Positions 50,703 to 60,015 are shown, counted from the first letter of the stretch. The stretch: 64,000 bases of DNA from an uncultured Eubacterium sp. (GCA_900539325.1 UQCC01000011.1:15842-79841), one strand, 5' to 3'. Made by a program: numbers and translations. The notes: generated by a model from the sequence alone, not told the origin.

Positions 50703-51007
50703 AGTCAAATACGAATTTGGCTATGGCTGTCGATAAAGCCCCTGAACCACGCCAAAATTATATTAACACACATTAAGTAGAATATAGGTTGCCTATACTG
50801 AAACACTATTAATTTAATAATACTATTTAAAGAAAAGTGCCGCAAACATAGAGTTTGCGGCACTTTTGGCGTTTTTCGTTTTTTGCTCACAAGCGGTACC
50901 ATCGTACAGCAAAGTTCGCAAGAAAACGAAATTCAGAACCTTTCTCAACAGCCTACAGCGTGTCGAAAATACTTTTTCGACACGCTGAGTCAAATATGAA
51001 TTTGACT
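50703..51007. mobile_element. 305-bp non-coding element with 36-bp inverted ends (MITE-like)
   Basis: The arms 50703-50738 and 50972-51007 match as inverted repeats with few changes: both begin AGTCAAAT, contain ATTTG and CT, and continue into GTCGA and AAAG. Each arm starts with its own small hairpin. Inside are a 29-base word found again at 63907, a TATAGG/CCTATA hairpin near 50782, a strong bidirectional terminator and a hairpin repeat related to 24612. No open frame is credible. It fills the gap between the pseudouridine synthase and fucosidase genes, ending five bases from the fucosidase stop codon. No transposase or clear target duplication is seen. Confidence 0.55.
50833..50867. terminator. 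Strong bidirectional terminator inside the 50.7 kb element
   Basis: Perfect 15-bp stem AAAAGTGCCGCAAAC / GTTTGCGGCACTTTT with a 5-base loop. It probably ends the fucosidase transcript. Confidence 0.88.
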
Positions 51008-51012
51008 TTGAT

Positions 51013-52494
51013 TTACTCCAATTCTATTTTAAAACAAAGCGGCATTGAATAATCTGCATTGCCGTTTGGCATAAATTCCATATACTTTTTGCCTCTGACA
51101 AAAGAAAGTCCTTCGTCCGAATCAAGTTGCGTAACACGCTTAACAATCAAGTCTTGGTTAACCTTTTTGAATGTTTTTATTCTAACAGGCTTTAACGCTT
51201 TGGGTTTCATCCAAAAAGCATAAACACAGCCGTTTTTGTATGTAAAGCGAAAATCTCTGCTTTTATACGGCTTTGTTTTATTGTCTTGGAAAAATCCGTC
51301 CTTGGCATTAACCTTGCCCTCGCCAAATGTTTTCCAAGCAGTTGTGTCATAAATTCCGTCACCGTTTTTCTGCAACCATTTGCCGATTGAACGGAGAATT
51401 TGAGTTTCTTCCTTTGTAATCGTTCCGTCGGGCTTAGGACCGACATTAAGAAGCATATTGCCGTTTTTGCTGACAATATCTATAAGGTCGGTAACAATAT
51501 GATACGGCGTTTTGAAGTTATTTGTTTTTGTATAGCCCCACGAATTTTTGCCGATTGCCGTGCAGGTTTGCCAATGCTCCGGAGAAATATCGGTGAGTGC
51601 TCCACGCTCAACATCTCGAGTTGCAATTCCCGGTGCAAATGCGTTGCACTTGTAATTTATTGAAACATCTTTGCCCCACTCCAAAGCACGATTGTAATAA
51701 TAAGCGGCAAATTTTTTGAGGTACGGCTTAAATGCCTTGTTATGAATCCACCAATCAAAATATACAACCGACGGTTGATATTTATCCACAAATTCACAGT
51801 TTCGCACCAACCAATCCTGCAAAAATTCCTCGGTAGGTGCAGTACCCCTTACATCATTTGTGGTTTGACCCATTTTTAACACACCGAGTTCATCACAATA
51901 ATAAGCCGGACCGTAAAAATCGGCATAATTTTCATCGTTTACATCGCTGTCAATCGTTCTGCCCATATTCATAAAAAAGAAATGCTCTGCCCTGTGATTT
52001 GAAGCACAGAAAGCCAAACCCTGCTGTTCGCAAGACGATTTAATCTCGGCAATGACATTTCGTTTTGGACCCATATCAACAGCGTTCCATCTGTTGAACT
52101 CGGTGCCGTACATAGCAAAGCCGTCATGATGTTCCGCAACGGGCATAACATATTTTGCTCCGCTTTCTTTAAACAATTTCACCCATTCGTCGGCAGAAAA
52201 GTTTTCGCCCTTAAACATCGGAATAAAATCCTTATATCCGAAATCTTTTTGATTGCCGTATGTTTTGATATGGTGGCGGTATGACGGCTTGGTTTTGTCA
52301 TACATTTCCCTGCTGTACCATTCGTTTGAATATCCCGGAACGCTGTAAACACCCCAATGAATAAAGATACCGAACTTTGCATTTTTGTACCATTCGGGCG
52401 GTGTGTGAGTACAGAGAGAAGCATTATTATCCTTAAATTTTCCGTTTGCAATAACAGAATCAATTTGAAGCAAATAATCTTTTTGAGTCATCAT
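51013..52494 (-). CDS. GH29 alpha-L-fucosidase, cytoplasmic
   Basis: Releases alpha-linked L-fucose. The 493-residue protein has the GH29 barrel: WYKNAKFGIFIHWGVYSVPGYSNEWYSREMY, GAKYVMPVAEHHDGFAMYGTEF, WNAVDMGPKRNVIAEI, the nucleophile Asp in PSVVYFDWWIH and NGNMLLNVGPKPDGTI. A C-terminal beta domain completes it. There is no signal peptide, so it should act on imported oligosaccharides. AGGAG lies ahead of two adjacent ATGs. It is separated by a terminator from the alcohol dehydrogenase upstream. Confidence 0.9.
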   Translation of the reverse strand: MMTQKDYLLQIDSVIANGKFKDNNASLCTHTPPEWYKNAKFGIFIHWGVYSVPGYSNEWYSREMYDKTKPSYRHHIKTYGNQKDFGYKDFIPMFKGENFSADEWVKLFKESGAKYVMPVAEHHDGFAMYGTEFNRWNAVDMGPKRNVIAEIKSSCEQQGLAFCASNHRAEHFFFMNMGRTIDSDVNDENYADFYGPAYYCDELGVLKMGQTTNDVRGTAPTEEFLQDWLVRNCEFVDKYQPSVVYFDWWIHNKAFKPYLKKFAAYYYNRALEWGKDVSINYKCNAFAPGIATRDVERGALTDISPEHWQTCTAIGKNSWGYTKTNNFKTPYHIVTDLIDIVSKNGNMLLNVGPKPDGTITKEETQILRSIGKWLQKNGDGIYDTTAWKTFGEGKVNAKDGFFQDNKTKPYKSRDFRFTYKNGCVYAFWMKPKALKPVRIKTFKKVNQDLIVKRVTQLDSDEGLSFVRGKKYMEFMPNGNADYSMPLCFKIELE

Positions 52495-52510
52495 TATCTC
52501 CTAAAAAAAC

Positions 52511-52534
52511 AAGCCGCGGAATTAACCACGGCTT
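52511..52534 (-). terminator. Terminator after the iron alcohol dehydrogenase
   Basis: AAGCCGTGG / CCGCGGCTT stem (one G-T pair), then GTTTTTTT on the minus strand. Confidence 0.82.
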
Positions 52535-52554
52535 ATTGATTTTATTTAAAGCGA

Positions 52555-53766
52555 TTATGCCATAAAGCTACGAATAACAGCCTCGCAATCCTTTGCGTCC
52601 ATAATCTTCGGAACAGGATAAAGCGGATTACCTTCCTTAAGCGCACGCTTAACGAGAGTAGGCATATCCTCCTCCTTAATCATATCGAACTTTTCAGGGA
52701 TGTTCATGGCAGCATTCATTCTGCGGATTTCGGCAATAAATGCCTTGCCCTTTTCCTCAACCGACATAGACGGAGTTGTAATTCCGATAATATCGGCAAG
52801 CTTTGCAAGCTGAGGATATGCAGAATCTGCATAATAATCAAGAACATAAGGCAAGATAACAGCGTTTGCCAAACCGTGAGGTGTGCCGTACAAACCGCCG
52901 AGGTTATGTGCAATAGCGTGAACATAACCTACATAAGCGTGAGTGAATGCACGACCTGCATAATAAGAGCCCTTGAGCATATTTTGTCTTGCTTCAAGAT
53001 TCTTACCGTCGTTGTAAGCTTTTTCAAGATTTTCATGAATAAGCTTTGTAGCAACCTCTGCCTCTCTGATAGTGTCCTTTGTGTTGCTGTGGCCGATATA
53101 TGCCTCAACAGCATGAGTCATTGCATCCATACCTGTTGTCGAAGTGATGTGTGGTGGCAGACCTACGGTAAGTTCCGGGTCAAGCACAGCATACTTAGGA
53201 CGAAGACAAGTATCGTTGATGGCATTTTTCTCATGAGTTTCGGGATCGGTTACAACAGCAGCAACTGTTGTTTCTGAGCCTGTACCTGCTGTGGTAGGTA
53301 CTGCGAAAAATGGTGGAAGCTTTTTATGTACTTTAAGCTGGCCGCGCATATCTCTGACAGATTGATTAGGCTTTACAACTCTTGCGCCGGCAGCCTTTGC
53401 ACAGTCCATTGATGAACCGCCGCCGAATGCGATAATGCCTTGGCAACCGTTTTGGATATACATATCCTTGCAGTCCTCAATGTTAGGGATTGTAGGGTTT
53501 GGCTGAACGCCGTCATAAACGACATAATCAACGCCGACTTCTTCAAGTTTTGCAAAAAGCGGGTCAAGAAGATGAAGTCCCATAAGACCCTTATCGGTTA
53601 CAACAAGAACCTTGCTGAGTCCCTTGTTCTTGATGAATTCAGGCAATCTGAGAACAGAACCCGCACCTTCAAGAAGCTCCGGCTCGGACCAATCCATAAA
53701 GCACATAGCAACCTTAAATACATTTTGGTAAATTCTGTACCAAATTTTCTTTAAAGTCCAGAGCAT
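52555..53766 (-). CDS. Iron-containing alcohol dehydrogenase
   Basis: NAD(P)H-dependent reduction of an aldehyde or oxidation of an alcohol. The 403-residue group III enzyme has the nucleotide site GGGSSMDCAKAAGA, PTTAGTGSETTVAAVVTD and metal-binding histidines in GMDAMTHAVEAYIG and HAIAHNLGGLYGTPHGLANAVILPYV. A hydrophobic N-terminal extension (MLWTLKKIWYRIYQNVFKVA) is unusual. AGGAGG site. Next to fucosidase and a sugar symporter, it might reduce lactaldehyde made from fucose, but ethanol or butanol formation is equally possible. Confidence 0.88.
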   Translation of the reverse strand: MLWTLKKIWYRIYQNVFKVAMCFMDWSEPELLEGAGSVLRLPEFIKNKGLSKVLVVTDKGLMGLHLLDPLFAKLEEVGVDYVVYDGVQPNPTIPNIEDCKDMYIQNGCQGIIAFGGGSSMDCAKAAGARVVKPNQSVRDMRGQLKVHKKLPPFFAVPTTAGTGSETTVAAVVTDPETHEKNAINDTCLRPKYAVLDPELTVGLPPHITSTTGMDAMTHAVEAYIGHSNTKDTIREAEVATKLIHENLEKAYNDGKNLEARQNMLKGSYYAGRAFTHAYVGYVHAIAHNLGGLYGTPHGLANAVILPYVLDYYADSAYPQLAKLADIIGITTPSMSVEEKGKAFIAEIRRMNAAMNIPEKFDMIKEEDMPTLVKRALKEGNPLYPVPKIMDAKDCEAVIRSFMA

Positions 53767-53854
53767 TTTCTTTCCTCCTTAAAATATTATCAAATATATT
53801 TTACAAAAACTTTTGAAAAATTGCAATAGTAAATGTTAATTTTATCCAAATAAA

Positions 53855-55330
53855 TTAATCAATTTCAATGCCTCTGCGTTTTCTTTGCTCGGCAAGCTCT
53901 TTTTCCATATTATCACGATACTCACCCGTGATGTTGTAGAAGAACATAGGAATAATACAAACCAAAAGCGAAATCGCCGGGATAATCGAAATAATGCTGA
54001 AAATACCGTTGCGTACGCCGTGTGTCATTTCAAGCGGATTTGCCGTGATTGAAGCGGAAATGCTTGAAACATCAAGGTCTGCAATGATGTACATCAAGAT
54101 GATAAACGAGGTTGCAATGGCATTGCCGAACTTTGTAACAAAGCTTTGAATTGCGGAGCCCATACCCGTAAGACGGACACCTGTTTTGAGTTCCATATAA
54201 TCAAGGCAGTCGCCCACCATTGCAAACGCACAAACATTGATTGTTCCGCAAGGAATTGCACTGATAACAAGGAGCGGAACACACGCCCAGAAATGCTCAT
54301 AGCCTATGAACCACATGGCAAGCGAGGATGCCGCACCCAAAAGTGAAGACACGATGACAATCTGCTTGTAGCTGAATTTCTTGATGAGCGGAGTTACGGC
54401 TATCATGGCACCGAACATACCGATTGCCGAAGCCGCCGCCATAACGGTTGACACCTTTGAAATATTAGCCTGAAGTGCACTTTCAAGTTCGGCGCCTGTA
54501 AGGCCCGTTAAATCTTTGCCGATATAAAACGAATATCTTGCAACATGCACCGCACCTGCCTGAAACATATATCTTGCGGCAGACAAAATACCCATAGCGG
54601 CAGTGAGCATAAGCGGTTTACAGGTGAAAATAAGTTTTAACGAATTAGGCTGTGACTTGTCTTTTTTCGGCGGAATAGGAATATTTACACGCTCTTTTGT
54701 TTTAAAATACACTCTTACAAACAAAACATTGCCGATAATTGAACAAACAAGTGCCATAACAACATACTTTGTTTTTTCAAGTTCCGTGCCCGAAAGATTA
54801 AACTTAGGAAGCACAAAGCCCAAAATCATAAACAGAGCCATAGGCACAGCAGAGCCGATACCGTTGAAAGTTCTTGCCTTTGAAATAATCGAACCACGTT
54901 CATCCGCATTAGGCGTGAGGGCGTTAGGCAAACTCCAAAACGGAACATCACTGCTTGTGTAAATCATACCCCACGCAACATAAGTAATTGCGGCATAAAT
55001 CATTTTTTGACTGTCTGCCAAATTCGGTGCGTAAAAAAGAAGCATTGTGAGAATCGCCACCGGAACAGGCGTGTAAAGAAGATACGGTCTCATTTTACCT
55101 TTTTTTAGATGTGTATGGTCAACAATATAACCCATAATCGGGTCGTTGATTGCATCCCAAATCCTAGCAAAAAGCATCAAAAGAAGCACGAAAATCGGCG
55201 TAACCTTTAATACATTAAGATAAAAATCGGAGATGTACGAACTCATAATAGCGTACACCATACCCTGACCGAGTGCACCTACGCAGTAGGCAAGCCATTC
55301 CTTTTTAGGAACATAAGTTTTTGCGTCCAT
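53855..55330 (-). CDS. GPH-family sugar:cation symporter (MFS)
   Basis: A 491-residue membrane transporter with 12 predicted helices. The MelB/LacS-type motif FARIWDAINDPIMGYIVDHT lies after the second helix, and PFWSLPNAL and VYFKTKERV appear later. These carriers import glycosides or hexuronides with H+ or Na+. The ATG at 55330 follows AAAGGGG. It is transcribed toward the alcohol dehydrogenase and fucosidase genes, so a fucosylated oligosaccharide is a plausible cargo. Divergent from the DUF523 gene. Confidence 0.88.
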   Translation of the reverse strand: MDAKTYVPKKEWLAYCVGALGQGMVYAIMSSYISDFYLNVLKVTPIFVLLLMLFARIWDAINDPIMGYIVDHTHLKKGKMRPYLLYTPVPVAILTMLLFYAPNLADSQKMIYAAITYVAWGMIYTSSDVPFWSLPNALTPNADERGSIISKARTFNGIGSAVPMALFMILGFVLPKFNLSGTELEKTKYVVMALVCSIIGNVLFVRVYFKTKERVNIPIPPKKDKSQPNSLKLIFTCKPLMLTAAMGILSAARYMFQAGAVHVARYSFYIGKDLTGLTGAELESALQANISKVSTVMAAASAIGMFGAMIAVTPLIKKFSYKQIVIVSSLLGAASSLAMWFIGYEHFWACVPLLVISAIPCGTINVCAFAMVGDCLDYMELKTGVRLTGMGSAIQSFVTKFGNAIATSFIILMYIIADLDVSSISASITANPLEMTHGVRNGIFSIISIIPAISLLVCIIPMFFYNITGEYRDNMEKELAEQRKRRGIEID

Positions 55331-55454
55331 AATATTTACCCCTTTTATCCGCAAAAATTTTAACCTATCCTATAAACATAAAATAACATAGAGATATGGC
55401 AAAAGTCAAACATTTATGTTATAATTGTGTCATCAAATAAAAGTTGGTGAAATT

Positions 55455-55901
55455 GTGAAAACAAAAATTCTCGTGTCCGCCTGCCTGCTCGGTGAAAACT
55501 GCAAGTACAGCGGCGGCAACAACAAAAACGAAAAAGTTATTGCTTTATCGGACAAATTTGAGATTATTCCAGTCTGCCCGGAATGTTTTGGCGGTTTGCC
55601 CATTCCGAGAGTACCGAGTGAAATCAAGGACGGCAAAGTATATTCAAAAAACGGTGAAGATTTGACAGAAGCGTTTATGTCCGGTGCCGAGCAAACACTT
55701 TACATCGCAAAAGAAGCAAACGCACCGTGTGCCGTACTCAAAGAGAATTCGCCGTCTTGCGGTTTCGGAAAAATATACGACGGCACATTTTCGGGCAACA
55801 AGATTGACGGCAACGGCATAACGGCACAACTCCTTTTTGACAACGAAATACAGATTTTCGGCGAGAGCCAAACAGAAAAACTGAGGTACCTATATGAATA
55901 A
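55455..55901 (+). CDS. DUF523 family protein
   Basis: A 148-residue cytoplasmic protein with the DUF523 pattern: ILVSACLLGENCKYSGGNN, PVCPECFGGLPIPRVPSEI and APCAVLKENSPSCGFGKIYDGTFSG. The conserved cysteines suggest a metal or cluster site; the function is unknown. Start is a GTG at 55455. It overlaps the next gene by eight bases. Confidence 0.88.
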   Translation: MKTKILVSACLLGENCKYSGGNNKNEKVIALSDKFEIIPVCPECFGGLPIPRVPSEIKDGKVYSKNGEDLTEAFMSGAEQTLYIAKEANAPCAVLKENSPSCGFGKIYDGTFSGNKIDGNGITAQLLFDNEIQIFGESQTEKLRYLYE

Positions 55902-56334
55902 GAAAGCAATGTCAATCATATTATGTGCATTTATAATTATCTGCTCGGTTGCATTTGCATCTTGCTCAAAACAGGGAAGCAAAGCAGAAACGGCATCAGC
56001 CGTGGCAACGGAAAAAGCAAAAATCAAAGACGCAGACGCAATCGACTATATTGAAAGTTATTCAAGCAAACAACTCGGATTGACAGAAAATGACAGAGCA
56101 AAATGTTCATTTATGGTGGCATCCGACGGCGAAGAAATAAACGGCAAAAGCTACATTCAGGTTATCGCCGCAATTAAAAAAGAGCACAAAAGCGATGACG
56201 GTCAGGCAACATACACCTTTGACACAAAGGGCGAATATTACATTTCGTTTGACGGTGACGAAGTGCTGAGAAAAGACGGAAATTCATACACAAAATTGGA
56301 ACTGATAACCACAACAGCAAGGGAGAACAAATAA
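55894..56334 (+). CDS. Predicted lipoprotein, unknown function
   Basis: A 146-residue protein with a lipoprotein signal (IILCAFIIICSVAFASC, lipid Cys at about 24), an Ala/Lys-rich linker and a compact external domain (YIESYSSKQLGLTENDRAKCSFMVASDGEEINGKSYIQVIAA, YTFDTKGEYYISFDGDEVLRKDG). Not assigned to a known family. GAGG precedes the ATG. Coupled to genes on both sides by overlaps. Confidence 0.75.
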   Translation: MNKKAMSIILCAFIIICSVAFASCSKQGSKAETASAVATEKAKIKDADAIDYIESYSSKQLGLTENDRAKCSFMVASDGEEINGKSYIQVIAAIKKEHKSDDGQATYTFDTKGEYYISFDGDEVLRKDGNSYTKLELITTTARENK

Positions 56335-56969
56335 TGACGGAAACCGAAAGAATGAATGCAGGTCTGCTTTACGACTGCTCAAAAGAAGAAATTATGGGCA
56401 CGCAAACGCAATATGTTCAGCATATGCAGGAATACAACACGCTCAGCTTAGGTCACGAAAAGCGAATGGAAGAATTGCTCAAAATTATGTTTGCCGAGGT
56501 AGGCGAGGGCACATACATTCAGCCGCCGTTTTATGCAAACTGGGGCGGTCACAATGTACATCTGGGCAAATTTGTTTTTGCCAACTTCTGCACAACCTTT
56601 GTTGACGACGGCAACATCTACATCGGCGACTATGTTATGATTGCACCTAATGTTACAATTGCAACGGCCGGTCATCCGATTTATCCGCCGCTTCGTGAGC
56701 AAATGCTCCAATATAATGCAGATGTACATATCGGCAAAAATGTTTGGATAGGTGCGGGCTCGGTAATCTGCCCGGGCGTTACAATCGGCGACAATACGGT
56801 TATCGGAGCAGGCTCGATTGTTGTAAACGATATTCCGACAAATGTTGTTGCAGTCGGCAATCCGTGCAAAGTTATGCGAAAAATTGATGAGCGTGACAAG
56901 GAAGTTTACTTCAAGGGCAAAAAAATAGATTTTGACCCCGACGAAAAATACGATGAAGTGAGAAAGTAA
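56334..56969 (+). CDS. Maltose/galactoside O-acetyltransferase (LacA/Maa type)
   Basis: Acetyl-CoA-dependent hexapeptide-repeat enzyme that acetylates free sugars. The 211-residue protein starts with the Maa domain (MTETERMNAGLLYDCSKEEI), then a left-handed beta helix with GDYVMIAPNVTIATAGHPIYPPLRE (catalytic His), NVWIGAGSVICPGVTIGDNTVIGAGSIVVNDIP and NPCKVMRKI. Start overlaps the lipoprotein stop (TAATG). A protective or detoxifying role during sugar uptake is the usual suggestion. Confidence 0.93.
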   Translation: MTETERMNAGLLYDCSKEEIMGTQTQYVQHMQEYNTLSLGHEKRMEELLKIMFAEVGEGTYIQPPFYANWGGHNVHLGKFVFANFCTTFVDDGNIYIGDYVMIAPNVTIATAGHPIYPPLREQMLQYNADVHIGKNVWIGAGSVICPGVTIGDNTVIGAGSIVVNDIPTNVVAVGNPCKVMRKIDERDKEVYFKGKKIDFDPDEKYDEVRK

Positions 56970-56975
56970 AAAAAC

Positions 56976-57002
56976 GAGCTTGAACAATTTTTGTTCAGGC
57001 TC
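56976..57002. terminator. Bidirectional terminator between converging operons
   Basis: GAGCTTGAACA / TGTTCAGGCTC stem with a 5-base loop, flanked by A- and T-runs. Confidence 0.88.
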
Positions 57003-57005
57003 ATT

Positions 57006-57689
57006 TTAATTCAGACCGTATTTTTTATTAATTCTGTCAATTTTGGTGATGAACGGCATACCGAAAAGAAAAAGGAACACCGCCGTTGCCGCACCGAAAA
57101 CAAGGCTGAACACAGCACCGCTTGCATAAATTGACAACGCACCGGCAAGAGTCACCCTATTGCCGTATGCCGACAAAATCGTTGACATATCAACAATTAC
57201 GCCGTAAACAACCGTTGCAAGCACAAAGCCTACGACCGCCAAAGTGTATCTGTTAACTTTGAGCTTTTGAAATATCAAACCCGCTAACAAACCAACCGTG
57301 CCGAGTGCCACCATTTGGAACGGGGTCCACATTCCCTGACCGAAAATAAAATTTGACACAAAGGCGGAAAAAGCACCCACAATATATCCCCTGTGTGCTC
57401 CGAGACAAACGGCTGAAACTATAACAACAGCCGCAATCGGTTTCACCTGCGGAATAAGATAAAATGCCGCACGGCTGACAACGGCAAGGGCAATCAAAGT
57501 TGCCGTGAGAGTTATATCTCTTGCGGTGACTTTTTTCTTTTCGTATGACGCAAAAAACGGCAACATTGAAATTATCAATATCACAACCGACACAATATAA
57601 TAATTCACGCTGTCGGCAAACAAAAATTGCCAAAGCAAAATAAACGCAAGGCTTATAATAATCACAAGAGGCAATACGACTTTTTTCAT
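57006..57689 (-). CDS. ECF transporter substrate-binding (S) component, probably cobalamin (CbrT-like)
   Basis: A 227-residue membrane protein with six or seven helices. The region TARDITLTATLIALAVVSRAAFYLIPQVKPIAAVVIVSA followed by LGAHRGYIVGAFSAFVSNFIFGQGMWTPFQM is typical of ECF S components, including the short Ala-rich helix that contacts EcfT. The ATG at 57689 follows GGAGG. It ends an operon with EcfA, EcfT and a corrinoid adenosyltransferase, which points to vitamin B12 as cargo. Confidence 0.82.
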   Translation of the reverse strand: MKKVVLPLVIIISLAFILLWQFLFADSVNYYIVSVVILIISMLPFFASYEKKKVTARDITLTATLIALAVVSRAAFYLIPQVKPIAAVVIVSAVCLGAHRGYIVGAFSAFVSNFIFGQGMWTPFQMVALGTVGLLAGLIFQKLKVNRYTLAVVGFVLATVVYGVIVDMSTILSAYGNRVTLAGALSIYASGAVFSLVFGAATAVFLFLFGMPFITKIDRINKKYGLN

Positions 57690-59173
57690 AATATGCCTCC
57701 GTCGTTTAAATCTTTTTCGCCCACATAGCCTGTTGCAATGCCGTTTGTTATTTTTGCCGTGCATGTTGTGTAAAAATTGAGAGAAGTGAAAAACTCTCTT
57801 CTCGGCATAGTTGTAACAATTTCGCCGTTTGACAAAAACGAGATATAGTCCCCGTATTCACCGGCAAAATCTATATCGTGAGTGGCAATAACAACGGTTT
57901 TTCCCTCATCGCAAAGGCGGTACAAAATATCGGCAAGTCGAACTTTAAGTTCGTAATCAAGTGCCTTTGTAGGCTCGTCAAGGAGGACAATATCGGCGTT
58001 TTTTTCAAGCACCTTTGCAAGTGCGAGTCTTTGTGCCTGACCTCCGGAAATATCATACGGATGTTGCTTTCTTATATCGTCAATCTGCAAAAAATCGGTT
58101 GCTTTTCCGAATTCAACTTCATCATCGCAACGCTCTTTTGTAAACAAATCAAACGGATTTTGGCACAGCATAGACACCTTACCGTCGGTTTTAACCTTGC
58201 CGTGATGTGCCTTTAAAACTCCTGCCGCAACCTTGAGCGCAGTGGTTTTACCGCTGGAATTGGCACCCAAAAGCACATTGATTTTTCCCTTGTAAATTCG
58301 CAAATCAAGACTTTTGAGCACATCGCGATTTTTTATATAAGCAAAAGAAATATTCTTGAGTCGCAAAGCGGTTTTAACATCTTCAGACTCCGTACGAAGC
58401 AAAGGCAAATCCTTGTTTTTCAAAGCCTCACGACATTGCGACACGCTGTTTGCATCGTCAAAAAGTCGCATAAAAAGAGGAATTTCACCCAAAAGAGAAT
58501 TGTGGTTTTGCTTCAAAAACGAAACCGCATTTTGAGGTGTATCTTTCAGTATAACCTCGCCGTTTTCGATAATCATCACGCTGTCGGCATACGGCAAAAG
58601 TTCCTCGGTTAAGTGTTCGGAAATAACGACGGTGGTACCGAAGTCACGGTTGAGCCTTTTAACCACGGCAACAAATCTTTGTGCCGACACGGGGTCAAGT
58701 TGGCAAGTCGGCTCATCAAGCACTAAAATTTCGGGTTTTGTTATCATTACCGAAGCAAGGTTCAACAGCTGTTTTTCACCGCCCGAAAGGGTTGAAATAT
58801 CATTATCGAGCTTGTCCGAAAGATTGAAGTAGCTCGCCGTTTCGGCAACCGAAAGTTCGATAGTTTCCCTGCTCAAGCCCATATTTGTAAGCCCAAACGA
58901 AAGTTCGCTCCTCACCTTATCGGTGACAATATTTTCTTCAACATTTTGTGCAACATAACCGACATTGCCGTTGATTATTATGCTTCCCGTAAGTGTACCG
59001 TGGGGGGCAATTTCTTTTTTCATCAACTTCAAAAGAGTGGATTTACCTGCACCCGAACGACCGATAACAAGGCAAAATTCGCCGCCCGAAACTGTAAAAT
59101 CAACATCATTAAGCACGGAATGAGTTGATGTGGGGTAAGAAAAATTCAATTTTTCACATATGATATTTTCCAT
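57686..59173 (-). CDS. ECF transporter ATPase, two fused ATP-binding domains
   Basis: A 495-residue cytoplasmic protein with two complete ATPase halves. Half one: Walker A GRSGAGKSTLL, signature LSGGEKQLL, Walker B ILVLDEPTCQLDP. Half two: Walker A GANSSGKTTALK, signature ISGGQAQRLA, Walker B IVLLDEPTKALD. The fused form matches CbrU-type energising subunits. Its start overlaps ecfT by 28 bases and its end overlaps the S component gene by four. Confidence 0.92.
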   Translation of the reverse strand: MENIICEKLNFSYPTSTHSVLNDVDFTVSGGEFCLVIGRSGAGKSTLLKLMKKEIAPHGTLTGSIIINGNVGYVAQNVEENIVTDKVRSELSFGLTNMGLSRETIELSVAETASYFNLSDKLDNDISTLSGGEKQLLNLASVMITKPEILVLDEPTCQLDPVSAQRFVAVVKRLNRDFGTTVVISEHLTEELLPYADSVMIIENGEVILKDTPQNAVSFLKQNHNSLLGEIPLFMRLFDDANSVSQCREALKNKDLPLLRTESEDVKTALRLKNISFAYIKNRDVLKSLDLRIYKGKINVLLGANSSGKTTALKVAAGVLKAHHGKVKTDGKVSMLCQNPFDLFTKERCDDEVEFGKATDFLQIDDIRKQHPYDISGGQAQRLALAKVLEKNADIVLLDEPTKALDYELKVRLADILYRLCDEGKTVVIATHDIDFAGEYGDYISFLSNGEIVTTMPRREFFTSLNFYTTCTAKITNGIATGYVGEKDLNDGGIL

Positions 59174-60003
59174 AAAAACTCCTCCGTCAAATCTATTATA
59201 AGCGGCAAAAACGACAACAGCAAAAACAACAAAAATGCCGAAACATCAAAGGTTTTTGAATATATCCTCGGGTCAATAACAAAGGTTATCCTGTCGCTTG
59301 CTTTTGCAAAAATCACATAAAAAAGGCAAACTGCCGACAAAGCAATAAGCACACCGTCGGCAAACCTAAACTTATATCTCGAATACCTGACCGCTTTGGG
59401 ATTGTATCCCCTCGCTGTCATAGAATCGGCAGTAATTATACTGCTTTCAAGGCTGTAAGTCACAAGTGCAGACAAATTATTCAGTGCCGCTTTCAGCTTA
59501 TTTTTAGGCTTTTTGCCTCCGTCAAGAGCAAGAGCGGCAGTTTCTATATCGGCAAGTTTTTTTGTAAATCTCGGGATAAAGCCGAGCACCATGGAAAAAA
59601 GCAATGCAATTTTTGGTGCAAAGCGAAAAGCATATATAACTTTTTCGCTGTCAACAACTCTGCCGAAAATACCAAACCACAGCACCATAGCCGCCACGAC
59701 AAAGCCTTGATTTATACCGTAAAACAATGCTTCAAGCGTAAATTCGGTATCACCGATTGTAAAAAGCACGGTTAAGCCGTAATGTGCAAAAAGCATATTA
59801 AAAAGCCCGATAACCAATATCATCACCACGGAAAACTTGAGTGATGACAAAGCTTCCTTACCTCTGATTTTTACCTCGTAAAGCAGAGCACCTACAAGGG
59901 ACGGCAAAACAAAAAAAGGATTATACACCGACACAACCAACACAAACATCCCGATAAAATACAGAAAATGAAATATCGGATGAAATTTGCTGAATCTGTC
60001 CAT
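59146..60003 (-). CDS. ECF transporter transmembrane (T) component
   Basis: A 285-residue membrane protein that couples the ATPases to the S component. It has several helices (FLYFIGMFVLVVSVY, VVMILVIGLFNMLFA) and the EcfT signature region with ESSIITADSMTARGYN, which includes the Ala-Arg-Gly motif that docks on the ATPase. CbrV-like by context. Confidence 0.9.
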   Translation of the reverse strand: MDRFSKFHPIFHFLYFIGMFVLVVSVYNPFFVLPSLVGALLYEVKIRGKEALSSLKFSVVMILVIGLFNMLFAHYGLTVLFTIGDTEFTLEALFYGINQGFVVAAMVLWFGIFGRVVDSEKVIYAFRFAPKIALLFSMVLGFIPRFTKKLADIETAALALDGGKKPKNKLKAALNNLSALVTYSLESSIITADSMTARGYNPKAVRYSRYKFRFADGVLIALSAVCLFYVIFAKASDRITFVIDPRIYSKTFDVSAFLLFLLLSFLPLIIDLTEEFLWKISYVKN

Positions 60004-60015
60004 ATATAATCCTCT

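Noticed and set aside
50674..51012. Small protein gene within the 339-base gap
   Set aside because: A 65-codon frame exists on each strand, but both cross perfect hairpins and a terminator, lack ribosome sites and show no recognisable protein features.
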